Source: Phycisphaera mikurensis NBRC 102666 (GTDB lineage Bacteria; Planctomycetota; Phycisphaerae; Phycisphaerales; SM1A02). Taken from it: a stretch of 64,000 nt of DNA. The stretch is taken from positions 1-64,000 of the forward strand of contig CAMDUB010000007.1 in NCBI GenBank assembly GCA_945878575.1, written 5' to 3'. A program made the position numbers and the translations under genes. Below, one piece after another: positions 27,217-35,857 of this stretch. Positions within the stretch are counted from its first letter, which is position 1; each line of letters starts with the position of its first letter. The notes beneath the pieces were generated by a model, which did not search any database, was not told the origin of the DNA, and was given only the letters and a program-made list of their open reading frames with translations.

Positions 27217-28590
27217 ATGTCCGACCCCCGCCCCAAGCCCGCCAGCACCCCGGACCACGCGGAGCGCGCCCGTCTTGGCACCACCATGTCCGGTGCAAAT
27301 GCCCGGCATTCAGTTGAAACGCTGATCGGTCGTGCCGCGGTCGAGCGCGGGTTAGCAACGCGCGACCAAGTGCTTGCCGCCTTTGAGGTGCTCAAGCAAA
27401 TTCCCAAGGAAGAACGCGCCGCGCAATTTGTTCGCGTCTTTACTGGCCGTGGCGTGCTCACTGCGGAGCAGATCGAAACGCTCCGTGGTTGGATCGGCGA
27501 AGAGAACGATCCATCGTCCAAGTCCGGCTCAAGCATGGCTGGCCCCGCCGTCACCGCTGCACTGTCCATTCCTGGATATGAGGTCATGAAGAAGCTCGGC
27601 GCGGGCGCCATGGGCACCGTGGTGCTGGCCAAGCAACTCAGCCTTGATCGACTGGTAGCAATCAAACTGCTACCCAAGAAATTTGCTTCGGATGCTCAGT
27701 ACATCGACCGCTTCTATAAGGAAGGCAAAGCGGCGGCCAAACTCAACGATCCCAACATCGTGGCCGCCTACGACGTCGGTCGGGCGCCGGGTGGCGAGTA
27801 CTTCTTTGTGATGGAGTACATCGACGGCGATACCGTGTTCGACCGCATCACTGTCAAGCGACGGATTCCAGAAATGGAAGCGATTCACATCACTCGGCAA
27901 GCAGCCAGCGCGCTGAAACACGCGCACGCCAAGGGATTCATTCACCGCGATGTGAAACCAAAGAATCTGATGATCAACAAGGCCGGCGTAGTGAAACTGG
28001 CCGACCTCGGCTTGGCCCGCGCGGGCGATGACGCTGCGGCAATCACTGAGGAAAAGGGCAAAATCTTCGGCACTCCGTATTACATCTCACCGGAACAGAT
28101 CCGCGCGCGCGATGTAACGCCAGCCACGGACATTTATGGTCTCGGCGCCACGCTGTACCACATGGTCACTGGTCGCGTCCCATTTGATGGAACAGCGCCG
28201 AAGGAGGTGATGCAGAAACACCTGCGGGATGCACTGATTCCGCCCGATCAGATTGCACCCAATCTTTCTGGTGGCCTCTCCATGGTCATTGAAATGATGA
28301 TGGCCAAGGATCAACGCGAACGGTATCACTCAGCGGCCGACCTCATTGAGGATCTTGACCTAGTGGCAGCGGGCGATGCTCCGGTCCATGCACGACCCAA
28401 ACTCGATAGCCCCATCTCTGGCATGGGTTCATTGGGCGCCACTGGCACCGACGAAGTGGTCATCACTTCCATGCCGCGCGCGCCAAGCCCATGGTCAACA
28501 CCAGTGGGCATTATTGTGCTGGGTCTGCTGGCAGTGAGTGTGATCGGCAATCTGCTGCTTCTGGCACTGACCTTGCGCGGCGGCAAGTAA
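27217..28590 (+). CDS. Membrane-anchored serine/threonine protein kinase
   Basis: A 457-residue Hanks-type kinase. An N-terminal helical domain of about residues 30-95 (VETLIGRAAVERGLATRDQVLAAFEVLKQIP... GVLTAEQIETL) resembles domains found ahead of planctomycete kinases. The kinase core runs from about 120: LGAGAMGTVVLAK (Gly loop), VAIK with Lys150, FIHRDVKPKNLM with Asp245, LADLGLAR (DLG in place of DFG, common in bacterial kinases) and GTPYYISPEQI. A single membrane helix (GIIVLGLLAVSVIGNLLLLALTL) closes the protein, with no sensor domain beyond it, so regulation must come from partners or the N-terminal domain. The start is the ATG at 27217; an upstream in-frame TTG is less likely. Confidence 0.94.
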   Translation: MSDPRPKPASTPDHAERARLGTTMSGANARHSVETLIGRAAVERGLATRDQVLAAFEVLKQIPKEERAAQFVRVFTGRGVLTAEQIETLRGWIGEENDPSSKSGSSMAGPAVTAALSIPGYEVMKKLGAGAMGTVVLAKQLSLDRLVAIKLLPKKFASDAQYIDRFYKEGKAAAKLNDPNIVAAYDVGRAPGGEYFFVMEYIDGDTVFDRITVKRRIPEMEAIHITRQAASALKHAHAKGFIHRDVKPKNLMINKAGVVKLADLGLARAGDDAAAITEEKGKIFGTPYYISPEQIRARDVTPATDIYGLGATLYHMVTGRVPFDGTAPKEVMQKHLRDALIPPDQIAPNLSGGLSMVIEMMMAKDQRERYHSAADLIEDLDLVAAGDAPVHARPKLDSPISGMGSLGATGTDEVVITSMPRAPSPWSTPVGIIVLGLLAVSVIGNLLLLALTLRGGK

Positions 28591-28631
28591 TCGGCAGGCG
28601 CCACGGCGCTTCGCTCGATGCCTACCCCGGC

Positions 28632-29093
28632 CTATCGCACCTCAACGAGCAACTCAATCTCCACGCTCGCCCCGAGCGGCAGAGCGTTCGTGCCGACGGC
28701 GGCGCGCGCATGTCGGCCTGCCTCACCAAACAGTTGCTGCAGGAGTTCGCTGCCGCCGTTTGCCACCTTCGGCTGATCGGTCCAACCGTTGTCTGATTGC
28801 ACGAAGACCCCAACGCGCACGATCCGCACCACGCGCGAAAAGTCGCCGCCGATCTGGTCGCCAATGACGGCAAGTCCATTCAGCACGCACTGCCGCGCCG
28901 CCGCCTGTGCCGCCTCGAACGAGCACACCGAAGGGACCGGTCCGGTGGCCATCAACTGGCCGTCCTTCATCGGAAGCTGCCCAGAAACGTAGATCAGATT
29001 CCCGGTGCGAACCGCCGGGATGTAGGCCGCCACTGGTTTCGGGGCAGGGGGCAGGGTCAATCCGAGGGCGGCGAGTTGCTGTTCAAAGGTCAT
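28632..29093 (-). CDS. RidA/YjgF-family protein
   Basis: A 153-residue member of the RidA family, whose founders deaminate reactive enamine/imine intermediates. It shows AYIPAVRTGNLIYVSGQLPMKDG near the N-terminus, then AARQCVLNGLAVIGDQIGGDFSRVVRIVRVGVFVQS, and ends HARAAVGTNALPLGASVEIELLVEV, the R-AVGv-LP--A-VEIE pattern. The longer form with an N-terminal extension (EQQLAALGLTLPP) belongs to the YjgH/TdcF-like subgroup often annotated as endoribonuclease L-PSP. The Arg in RAAVG that binds the substrate carboxylate is present. It is convergent with the kinase gene. Confidence 0.93.
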   Translation of the reverse strand: MTFEQQLAALGLTLPPAPKPVAAYIPAVRTGNLIYVSGQLPMKDGQLMATGPVPSVCSFEAAQAAARQCVLNGLAVIGDQIGGDFSRVVRIVRVGVFVQSDNGWTDQPKVANGGSELLQQLFGEAGRHARAAVGTNALPLGASVEIELLVEVR

Positions 29094-29665
29094 GTGGGCA
29101 TCGTAATGAGGGAACCACCTGGTGCGCGCGGGCGCTTATTGGAACTACGGAAATCAAAATTCTGCAGATTCATATGAACCACATGCCAACACTCGACGCC
29201 CCTGCGCCGTATCTTCCTCCTGGACAGACGGAGCGATTGCCCCGCCTGCTCGACATCCCGACGCGCCTGGAGCCCAAAGCGCTCACCTCTCGACTGCGGC
29301 ATCCCCCGCGTTCTGCTCGGCAGAACGGTCCACCACATCACGTGCGGACTTTACGGAACATGAACTGATGCCATACCTGCGCCGCATGAGAGGTGCCCCG
29401 CATCGCCGGACTGACACGGCATACCCAGACGCCTGAGCCACTCCCGCCAAACGGTCGCATTGCGATCGTGTGTCGGATCGCCCATACGTTGATGATCGCC
29501 TACCGGCGATTCCAGCATCAGGCGGCTTGAGCTCAGGCGCTTCCTCCAACGCGCATTCTGAACCTGCATTGCAGATGCCTCGTCGGCATCAGTGCTCGCG
29601 CGTGCGAGCAGTTGGGTATTGAAGTCGTTGTTCTCTCCGAATCGTCTCTTTAGGAGTTACTGAAC
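29094..29665 (+). other. Long intergenic region upstream of the pseudopilin pair
   Basis: I see no gene I can support in these 572 bases. Short open frames on both strands have no family resemblance and no ribosome binding sites. The last bases contain TAGGAG, ten bases before the ATG at 29666, which serves as the ribosome binding site. The region must hold the promoter and a long leader for the pseudopilin-like pair; no convincing -35/-10 pair stood out. Confidence 0.6.
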
Positions 29666-30604
29666 ATGAAGAAGCGCGCATTCACGCTCGTCGAGTTGCT
29701 GGTGGTCGTGGCCATCATTGCCCTGCTCGTTGGTCTCTTGCTCCCGGCTTTGGCCAAGGCGCAACAGACTGCCAAGACCGTCAAGGACTCCAACCAGATC
29801 AAGCAGGTCCATACCGCGATGGTTGGTCGTGCCAACGAGACCAAGGGCGGCAAGATGCCTACCCCAGGCCTCATTAACCGCCTCGCCTACGGCGCTCAGC
29901 AGATCCCCGGCGAAGGCGAAGAGGACTTCGCGCAGAACAGAACGCAGAATTTGTTTTCGGCGTGCGTTGCGCAGCAGCTCTTCAACACCGACATCTTGTA
30001 CGGCGCCACCGAGGTCAACCCGATCGTCAAGGCGTACACCAACTACAACTACGGCGCATACCGCCCCGCCGCCGACAGCTATTGGGACGCCAATATGCAG
30101 GCGAAGATTGATGGCGCGGTCGGCACCAATGAATGCCACACGTCGTTCGCTCACCTGATCCTGTGCGGACTGCGCAAGTCGCAGCACTGGCGTAACAACC
30201 TCGATTCAGCGCGCCCGCACATGTCCACCCGCGGCTGCAAGAACGGCGTTGTGACTGGCGACGAATACGAGCAGAGCCCAACCCTGCGCCTGCACGGACC
30301 CCAGAAGAGCTGGGAAGGCAACGTCTGCTTTGGTGACACCCACATGGAGTTCGTGGAAACCTTCCGCCCCGACGGCGTGTTCTATGAGTGCGGCACCTTC
30401 AACGGCGGCAACCTAACCAAGGACAACCTCTTTGCGTGCGGCGGAACCACTCCGGCCGAGTTCACCGGCAACGGCTGCGTTGACGTGAACGCCAGCAATG
30501 CACCACAGCCATGGGCCGGTGGAGACACCATGCTCGGAATCCACCCCAACGCCTCCACCAAGTGGATTGCCATCCCTGCGTGGGACAGGCTTGACAATCA
30601 GTAA
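29666..30604 (+). CDS. Pseudopilin-like protein with type IV prepilin leader (copy 1)
   Basis: The 312-residue protein starts MKKRAFTLVELLVVVAIIALLVGLLLPALAKA: a short basic leader, a prepilin cleavage site before Phe, Glu at position 5 and one hydrophobic helix. After it, NQIKQVHTAMVGRANETKGGKMPTPG and GVVTGDEYEQSPTLRLHGPQKSWEGNVCFGDTHMEF occur. The second segment resembles the H-x-GDGHV-like end found in planctomycete DUF1559-like proteins. It is a surface or periplasmic filament-type protein of unknown function. Several Cys residues (for example in NECHTSF, ILCGLRK and TRGCKNG) could form disulfides. A close paralogue follows 52 bases later. Genes for an assembly machine are absent nearby. 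Confidence 0.82.
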   Translation: MKKRAFTLVELLVVVAIIALLVGLLLPALAKAQQTAKTVKDSNQIKQVHTAMVGRANETKGGKMPTPGLINRLAYGAQQIPGEGEEDFAQNRTQNLFSACVAQQLFNTDILYGATEVNPIVKAYTNYNYGAYRPAADSYWDANMQAKIDGAVGTNECHTSFAHLILCGLRKSQHWRNNLDSARPHMSTRGCKNGVVTGDEYEQSPTLRLHGPQKSWEGNVCFGDTHMEFVETFRPDGVFYECGTFNGGNLTKDNLFACGGTTPAEFTGNGCVDVNASNAPQPWAGGDTMLGIHPNASTKWIAIPAWDRLDNQ

Positions 30605-30656
30605 TTCGTCTCCACTCGCATTTCAATTACTCACCCCTGACATGAGAGATACTCAC

Positions 30657-31589
30657 ATGAAGAACCGCAACCAAAACAAGGGATTCACCCTCGTCGAACT
30701 GCTCGTCGTGATGGCGATCATCGCACTGCTCCTGGGTCTCCTGCTACCGGCACTTGCCAAGGCTCGCGCCACGGCACGCCAAGTGAAGGACGGAACACAG
30801 GTCAAGCAGATTCACCAAGGTTGGCTCACCGCCGCCAACGATTCGCAGGGCATCTTGCCGCTGCCAGGCGAAATTAACCGCGTCGGCGCAGTGCCCGGCC
30901 GTGGCGACATCGACGAGATTCAAAACAATCACGGCAACCTGCACGGATCGATGCTCGGCCGTGGATACGTCAATGCCCAGATCATGGTTTCGCCCGCAGA
31001 AATCAACGCCAAGGTGATTCCCTGCGCCACGTACAACATGAACATGATCAAGCCAGCCAACGATGTGTACTGGGATCCCGGAGCAGGAACGGGCTTCAAG
31101 GCCGACCTGCTCATACAGAGCAATACCTCCTACTCAGCCATGCCGGTCGACCCAACTTCGCGTCGCAAGACCGAGTGGAAGAACACCGGCAATTCACGGT
31201 TCGCCATCCTCGGCAATCGCGGTCCCAAGGCTGGCGCAGTGACTGGCGATGACTACACCAACTCCAAGACGCTGCTGATTCACGGTGGTACCAAGGAGTG
31301 GGACGGAAACATCGGTTACAACGACAACCACGTTGAGTACGGGCGTACCTCGTACCCAGAAAATGTGAAGCCACTTGCGCAGGCAGCCTGCAGCGGTGGA
31401 CCAGCGGACTTGGTGATCAACACCCTCTCGCAGGACAACATCTTCAAGAATGACACTGGCTGCCAGACCGGCGGTAAGAAGAACGTTGACAGCGTCCTCT
31501 GGATCCAGAAGACCTCATCCAACACCGTCGCCACTGGCACCACCACGGTGGATCTCTTCAGCGGCGGAGATTTCGTTAGCTGGGACTGA
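30657..31589 (+). CDS. Pseudopilin-like protein with type IV prepilin leader (copy 2)
   Basis: The 310-residue product is clearly a relative of the preceding one: NKGFTLVELLVVMAIIALLLGLLLPALAKARATARQVKDGTQVKQIHQGWLTAANDSQGILPLPGEINR against the equivalent stretch of copy 1, and GAVTGDDYTNSKTLLIHGGTKEWDGNIGYNDNHVEYGR near the end. The prepilin cleavage site (KG/FTLVE) is standard. The middle differs more (AQIMVSPAEINAKVIPCATYNMN). The pair probably arose by duplication. The ATG at 30657 is chosen because the leader motif starts ten codons later; the upstream frame is noncoding. A strong terminator follows. Confidence 0.82.
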   Translation: MKNRNQNKGFTLVELLVVMAIIALLLGLLLPALAKARATARQVKDGTQVKQIHQGWLTAANDSQGILPLPGEINRVGAVPGRGDIDEIQNNHGNLHGSMLGRGYVNAQIMVSPAEINAKVIPCATYNMNMIKPANDVYWDPGAGTGFKADLLIQSNTSYSAMPVDPTSRRKTEWKNTGNSRFAILGNRGPKAGAVTGDDYTNSKTLLIHGGTKEWDGNIGYNDNHVEYGRTSYPENVKPLAQAACSGGPADLVINTLSQDNIFKNDTGCQTGGKKNVDSVLWIQKTSSNTVATGTTTVDLFSGGDFVSWD

Positions 31590-31613
31590 TTGTTGAAATG
31601 AAAGTGACCTTTC

Positions 31614-31650
31614 CCGCGGCCGGCACGCAACGCCGGCCGCGGTGCTTTTT
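31614..31650 (+). terminator. Rho-independent terminator of the pseudopilin pair
   Basis: A perfect 11-base stem (CCGCGGCCGGC with GCCGGCCGCGG) and a 7-base loop are followed by TGCTTTTT. It stands 24 bases after the stop of the second pseudopilin gene. Confidence 0.9.
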
Positions 31651-31660
31651 GGCGAGCCGC

Positions 31661-31720
31661 GGTGCAACTTGGTTGGGCTTCATTCAACTTGGTTGGGCGT
31701 CGTGCAACTTGGTCGGGATA
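31661..31720 (+). repeat. Three tandem 20-bp repeats upstream of the NfeD operon
   Basis: Three head-to-tail 20-base units occupy 31661-31680, 31681-31700 and 31701-31720. They share the core CAACTTGGTTGGGC (third copy CAACTTGGTCGGGA). The array ends 15 bases before the likely start codon of the protease-type NfeD gene and begins right after the terminator of the preceding operon. The 20-base period is close to two helical turns, so a protein array on one face of the DNA is possible. Confidence 0.8.
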
Positions 31721-31735
31721 TCCTGTAGCAATCTC

Positions 31736-33457
31736 ATGCAATACTCAGGGGAAGCAATTCACAGCCGGTTCATCGCTGCAACGTGCGTCATGCTGGCCAC
31801 ACTGCTTGCCACGCTTTCGAATGCACAGACGCCCGTGGACGCCGTTGCTGTTCCGGCATGGCGGCAGGCAACGCGGCTGGCCGTCATCACCGTGTACGGG
31901 GAGATCGACGCCATGACGCGCAGCAGCGTGGAGCGGCGCATTGCTGAAGCAGCGGCGAGTGGCTTCGATGCTGCGGTCCTCGAGATTGATACGCCTGGCG
32001 GGGACATGTACGCCACGCTGGAACTGTGCCTCTTTCTGAAAGATCGCGCGCCGCTGCCCGTCTGGGCTTGGGTGCATCCCAAGGCGTACAGCGCGGGCGC
32101 CATCATCGCGCTTGCTTGCCGCGGCATCATCGTTTCGCCGGGCGCTGCGTTTGGAGACGCAGCACCGATTGCGGTACTTCCCGGCATGGGATTACAGCCA
32201 TTACCAACCGCCGAACGCGCCAAGATGGAAGCGCCAGTGCTGGCTGAAGTGGTCGACAGCGCACGACGGCGCGGCTACGACGAAAATCTTGTGCGCGCGT
32301 TCGTCAGTGCGCCTGATGAAGTGTGGCTCCTGGAGCGAGTCAATCCGGATGCGAACGGTAACGCACGCATCTTTGTTGGGCGCCCGGAATATCGTGAGGC
32401 CTTCGGGACCGATCCCCCCACCATGCGAAGTGCGGGCACACAACGGGACGCCATTGCGGCTGGCGCGGCTGCCATTCCGTTTGTTGATCTATCACTGCGG
32501 CGCCGCAACGATGATGGTCCACGCAACGCTGAGGAGCGCGATGTCATGGTGGAAGACCAGCAGACGCGCCCGCCGGTGCGCGAGCGACTCACTGCGGCAA
32601 CGGCGCAAGAGTGGCGCGTGGTGGCGCAGGTCGATGGTGCAGAAGAACTACTGGTGACGTACGCGCCGGAGGCGATCGCCTTTGGACTTGCTGACCGCGA
32701 AATTGGAACCGACGCTGAGCTTTCCTCATACTTCGGTGCGACATCGCTGCAACGACTGGACGAAAATGTCGGCGATGCCCTGGTGCGATTCCTCACCAGT
32801 TGGCCAGTGCGACTGATCTTGGTGGTGGTACTGCTGGGCGGATTCCTGATTGAGATTGCCGCTCCCGGAATCGGCTGGTTTGGAGCAGCGGCGGCCTTGG
32901 CATTGGCGCTCTTGGTTGGCGCGCCTGCATTTGCGGGCGTTACCAGTTGGTGGCCGTTGATGATCGTGGTCTTGGGTCTCGCACTGGTCTTGATCGAGAT
33001 CTTCCTGATTCCCGGGGTGGGAATCGTGGGGTTCCTTGGCGGCGCGTGCATATTGGTCGGACTGGTAGTGGGCTTCCTTGATGCACCGCTGGCCACACCT
33101 GAAGGTCGCGATGACCTTGCCACGGCGATCGGCATCGTCGCTGGTGGCGGGATTCTGGCGATCGGTGTCGCGTGGGCGCTGTTACGCGTGCTGCCACAGT
33201 CACGCCTACTGCATGGAGCGATCCTTGCAACGACCACCGGTGGCCTCGGGCCATCCACCACGGTGCCGGCATCCGGGGCGGTACCGGTCGGTGCGCAAGG
33301 AGTAGCTGTTTCGCCACTGCGCCCCGTCGGAAAGGCTGAATTCAATGGGGTACTGATGGATGTGCAGGCCATCGGCCCGATCATCGCGTCGGGCGCGCGG
33401 ATCGTGGTGGTGCGCTCCACCCCGTACGCTCTTGATGTGGAACAAATCAACGAATGA
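31736..33457 (+). CDS. Long NfeD protein: ClpP-class serine protease domain plus membrane and OB-like domain
   Basis: About 573 residues. A signal peptide (RFIAATCVMLATLLATLSNAQ) precedes a ClpP/SppA-fold protease domain: VITVYGEIDAMTRSSVERRIAEA, AAVLEIDTPGGDMYAT, and AYSAGAIIALACRGIIVSPGAAFGDAAPI, where the Ser of YSAGA would be the nucleophile. Three or four membrane helices follow (LILVVVLLGGFLIEIAAPGIG, AAAALALALLVGAPAFAGV, LMIVVLGLALVLIEIFLIPGVGIVGFLGGACIL) and then a C-terminal OB-like domain (VPVGAQGVAVSPLRPVGKAEFNGVLMDV). This is the membrane-bound NfeD1b layout. It overlaps the short NfeD by four bases. The start is uncertain: 31736 lacks a clear ribosome binding site. Confidence 0.9.
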   Translation: MQYSGEAIHSRFIAATCVMLATLLATLSNAQTPVDAVAVPAWRQATRLAVITVYGEIDAMTRSSVERRIAEAAASGFDAAVLEIDTPGGDMYATLELCLFLKDRAPLPVWAWVHPKAYSAGAIIALACRGIIVSPGAAFGDAAPIAVLPGMGLQPLPTAERAKMEAPVLAEVVDSARRRGYDENLVRAFVSAPDEVWLLERVNPDANGNARIFVGRPEYREAFGTDPPTMRSAGTQRDAIAAGAAAIPFVDLSLRRRNDDGPRNAEERDVMVEDQQTRPPVRERLTAATAQEWRVVAQVDGAEELLVTYAPEAIAFGLADREIGTDAELSSYFGATSLQRLDENVGDALVRFLTSWPVRLILVVVLLGGFLIEIAAPGIGWFGAAAALALALLVGAPAFAGVTSWWPLMIVVLGLALVLIEIFLIPGVGIVGFLGGACILVGLVVGFLDAPLATPEGRDDLATAIGIVAGGGILAIGVAWALLRVLPQSRLLHGAILATTTGGLGPSTTVPASGAVPVGAQGVAVSPLRPVGKAEFNGVLMDVQAIGPIIASGARIVVVRSTPYALDVEQINE

Positions 33458-33999
33458 TCTCTTACGCATCCATTGCTCTGTTGGCTGACACCACTGCCAG
33501 CGGCGATTCCTCCGTATGGATCGCTGCAGGATTCATACTCCTCGCCGTAGCGGTGGTGTTGGGTGTGTTGGAGCTCTTTGTTCCAACCGGCGGTGTGCTG
33601 GCGGTCGCTACTGCAAGCTGCCTGGTGGCATCGATCATCGCATTCTTCATGCACGGCATGTTGTGGGGTTTCGCGGCGCTCCTCGCCTACTCCGCGGGAG
33701 CTCCGTTTGCAGTGGTGTTCGGATTCAAACTATGGACGCGCACGCCGATCGCGCGCCGGATGGTGCTTGGCAACACTGACGCCGATTCCGAAGGCGTGCA
33801 ACCAATCAAGGTCGCTGCAGGCCAGGTAGCCGTGGGAACCGAGGGCGTGGCACTCACGCCGCTGCGCCCGATCGGGTTTGTTCGTTTCGGTGACCTGCGC
33901 ATGGAAGCTGCTGCAGAAATGGGCATGATCGACGTTGGGGCAGTGGTGACGGTGGTCGAATCAACCGGGGACCGCGTGGTGGTACGAGCGCGCGGCTAA
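33454..33999 (+). CDS. Short NfeD protein
   Basis: A 181-residue membrane protein without a protease domain. Hydrophobic segments AAGFILLAVAVVLGVLELFVPTGGVLAVATASCLVASIIAFFMHG and WGFAALLAYSAGAPFAVVFGFKLW are followed by the soluble OB-like domain (VGTEGVALTPLRPIGFVRFGDLRMEAAAEMGMIDVGAVVTVVES). The TPLRP-G motif matches the end of the long NfeD. The ATG overlaps the stop of the long gene (ATGA). A flotillin-like gene starts nine bases later. NfeD partners of flotillin are thought to help organise membrane microdomains. Confidence 0.92.
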   Translation: MISYASIALLADTTASGDSSVWIAAGFILLAVAVVLGVLELFVPTGGVLAVATASCLVASIIAFFMHGMLWGFAALLAYSAGAPFAVVFGFKLWTRTPIARRMVLGNTDADSEGVQPIKVAAGQVAVGTEGVALTPLRPIGFVRFGDLRMEAAAEMGMIDVGAVVTVVESTGDRVVVRARG

Positions 34000-34008
34000 C
34001 ATCCGTGC

Positions 34009-35073
34009 ATGACTACGGAACCCGCACTTCGCAACGGATTCACTTTGCTTGCTCAGGTCGCCCCGGCTACCAGCGGCAACTTCAACATCATCTTCTGGGT
34101 GGTGTTGGCCATCGTGGGCCTGATCGGCTTTGTGATGCTGATCGTCATCAGCCAATACATCCAGCTCGCGGTGCAGGCGTGGCTCTCCGGAGCGCCCGTC
34201 AGCCTGCTGAAACTGGTGATGATGCGCCTGCGCAAGGTTTCGCCCACCGAGATCGTCTTCAACCGCATCTCTGCCAAGAAGGCCGGCCTGGACATCGATT
34301 CAGATCAACTGGAGAGTCACTTCCTTGCCGGCGGAAACATTGAGCGTGTCGTGCGCGCGATGATCGCCGCAGACAAGGCCAAGATCGACCTGCCGTGGGA
34401 CCGCGCCACTGCCATTGACCTGGCGGGTCGTGACATTCTTGACGCTGTCAAGACCAGCGTTGACCCCAAGGTGATTGACTGCCCAAGCGTGCAGTCGGGT
34501 CGTCAGACCATCGACGCCGTAGCGAAGGACGGCATCCAGTTGAAGGCCCGCGCCCGCGTTACCGTGCGAACGAATATTGCACGCCTCGTCGGTGGTGCGA
34601 CTGAAGAGACCATCATCGCTCGAGTCGGTGAAGGCATCATCTCCACCATCGGTAGCGCCGAGGATCACAAGAGCGTTCTGGAGAACCCGGACAAGATTTC
34701 CAAGACAGTGCTTGCCAAGGGTCTTGACTCCGGCACCGCGTTCGAGATTCTCTCCATTGATATCGCTGATATTGATGTCGGCGAGAACATCGGCGCCAAT
34801 CTGCAGACCGCGCAGGCAGAGGCTGACACCAAGCGATTCCAGGCACAAGCCGAGCAGCGTCGCGCGCTGGCAGTGGCGTTGGAAGCAGAACACCAAGCGG
34901 AGGCAGAGAAGAACCGGGCCTTGGTGGTGTTGGCCGAAGCAGAGATTCCCAAGGCCATCAGCGAAGCGCTGCGCAGCGGCAATCTGGGCTTGATGGACTA
35001 CTACAAGATGCAGAACATCATGGCCGATACCAGCATGCGCGCTTCGCTCGGTAAACCGGAGCAGCAATCCTGA
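34009..35073 (+). CDS. floA: Flotillin-like protein FloA
   Basis: The 354-residue product has one N-terminal membrane helix ([27 protein letters not shown]), an [24 protein letters not shown] stretch, the SPFH-type core ([57 protein letters not shown]) and a coiled-coil tail rich in Ala/Glu ([49 protein letters not shown]). This is the FloA (YqfA) layout, which marks functional membrane microdomains. It is about 20 residues longer than Bacillus FloA. It sits third in the NfeD operon, as in many bacteria. Confidence 0.95.
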   Translation: MTTEPALRNGFTLLAQVAPATSGNFNIIFWVVLAIVGLIGFVMLIVISQYIQLAVQAWLSGAPVSLLKLVMMRLRKVSPTEIVFNRISAKKAGLDIDSDQLESHFLAGGNIERVVRAMIAADKAKIDLPWDRATAIDLAGRDILDAVKTSVDPKVIDCPSVQSGRQTIDAVAKDGIQLKARARVTVRTNIARLVGGATEETIIARVGEGIISTIGSAEDHKSVLENPDKISKTVLAKGLDSGTAFEILSIDIADIDVGENIGANLQTAQAEADTKRFQAQAEQRRALAVALEAEHQAEAEKNRALVVLAEAEIPKAISEALRSGNLGLMDYYKMQNIMADTSMRASLGKPEQQS

Positions 35074-35098
35074 CGCGCTGCGCAGGACTGCTCTGAGC

Positions 35099-35857
35099 AT
35101 GCCCATTCTCTACGTGGTGATGCCTGTCTTTAACGAGGGATCCACCCTTGGAGAGATTGTTCACCGAGTACTTTCGGCACCGATGCCCACTGGCTGGAGC
35201 GTGCAACTCATCATGGTTGATGATGGCAGCCGCGCAGACGCAGCACAGGCGACCGTACAGTGCGCGGCACGTGCGGGTGGTGCGGTGCAGCTCATCGTTC
35301 ACCCGCACAACCGCGGTAAAGGTGCGGCTCTCATGACGGGATGTAGCGCAGTGCTCACCCGCGCCACTGACAGCGATGCCATGCTGGTGCAGGATGCAGA
35401 CCTTGAATACGACCCCGCTGATTTCCGCGCGCTGCTGGCGGCGCTCGGCAATCCGTCCATTGGCGCTGTCTTTGGAAATCGCTGGGGAACCGGTACCGAG
35501 CGCAGCGGGTACCGGCACCTGCACGCGCTTGCGAACCGCGCACTCACTTGGCTAAGTAACCACGCGACCGGTCTGGGCGTGCATGACATGGAATGTTGCT
35601 ACAAATTGCTGCGCATACCAGTGCTGCGAACTGTGCTGCCTTGGCTCTCTGAAGAACGCTTTGGCATTGAACCGCAGATTGCCGCCGCGTTGGCGCGTGC
35701 ACAGATCCGCGTGGCGGAAGTGCCCGTGCAATACTCACCGCGTACCTTTGCTGAAGGAAAGAAGATTCGCTGGACGGATGGCGTCCGTGCGCTGTGGGTC
35801 ATTGTGCGCGAACGTCTCCGTAGCCGCGCACCGCATGCTGTAGGTAACCACCAATGA
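35099..35857 (+). CDS. Family 2 glycosyltransferase (polyprenyl-phosphate sugar transferase type)
   Basis: The 252-residue product has a GT-A fold: YVVMPVFNEGSTLGEIVHRVL, QLIMVDDGSRADA, HPHNRGKGAALMTG, and MLVQDADLEYDPADF (DxD-type motif near residue 98). GNRWGTG and DMECCYKLLR follow. This resembles DPM1/GtrB-like transferases that load sugars on polyprenyl phosphate. It has no C-terminal membrane helices, unlike GtrB. The stop overlaps the next gene (ATGA), which encodes a flippase-like membrane protein, so the two may act in one pathway of lipid-linked sugar transfer. It lies 25 bases downstream of floA. Confidence 0.9.
   Translation: MPILYVVMPVFNEGSTLGEIVHRVLSAPMPTGWSVQLIMVDDGSRADAAQATVQCAARAGGAVQLIVHPHNRGKGAALMTGCSAVLTRATDSDAMLVQDADLEYDPADFRALLAALGNPSIGAVFGNRWGTGTERSGYRHLHALANRALTWLSNHATGLGVHDMECCYKLLRIPVLRTVLPWLSEERFGIEPQIAAALARAQIRVAEVPVQYSPRTFAEGKKIRWTDGVRALWVIVRERLRSRAPHAVGNHQ

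Noticed and set aside
29175-29368. A 64-codon plus-strand frame starting MNHMPTLDAP in the long gap
   Set aside because: No ribosome binding site, no family resemblance and a composition like noncoding DNA.
32275-33654. A 459-codon open frame on the minus strand
   Set aside because: It is antisense to the long NfeD gene, has Ser/Thr/Pro-rich sequence with no family resemblance, and arises from codon bias in the GC-rich real gene.
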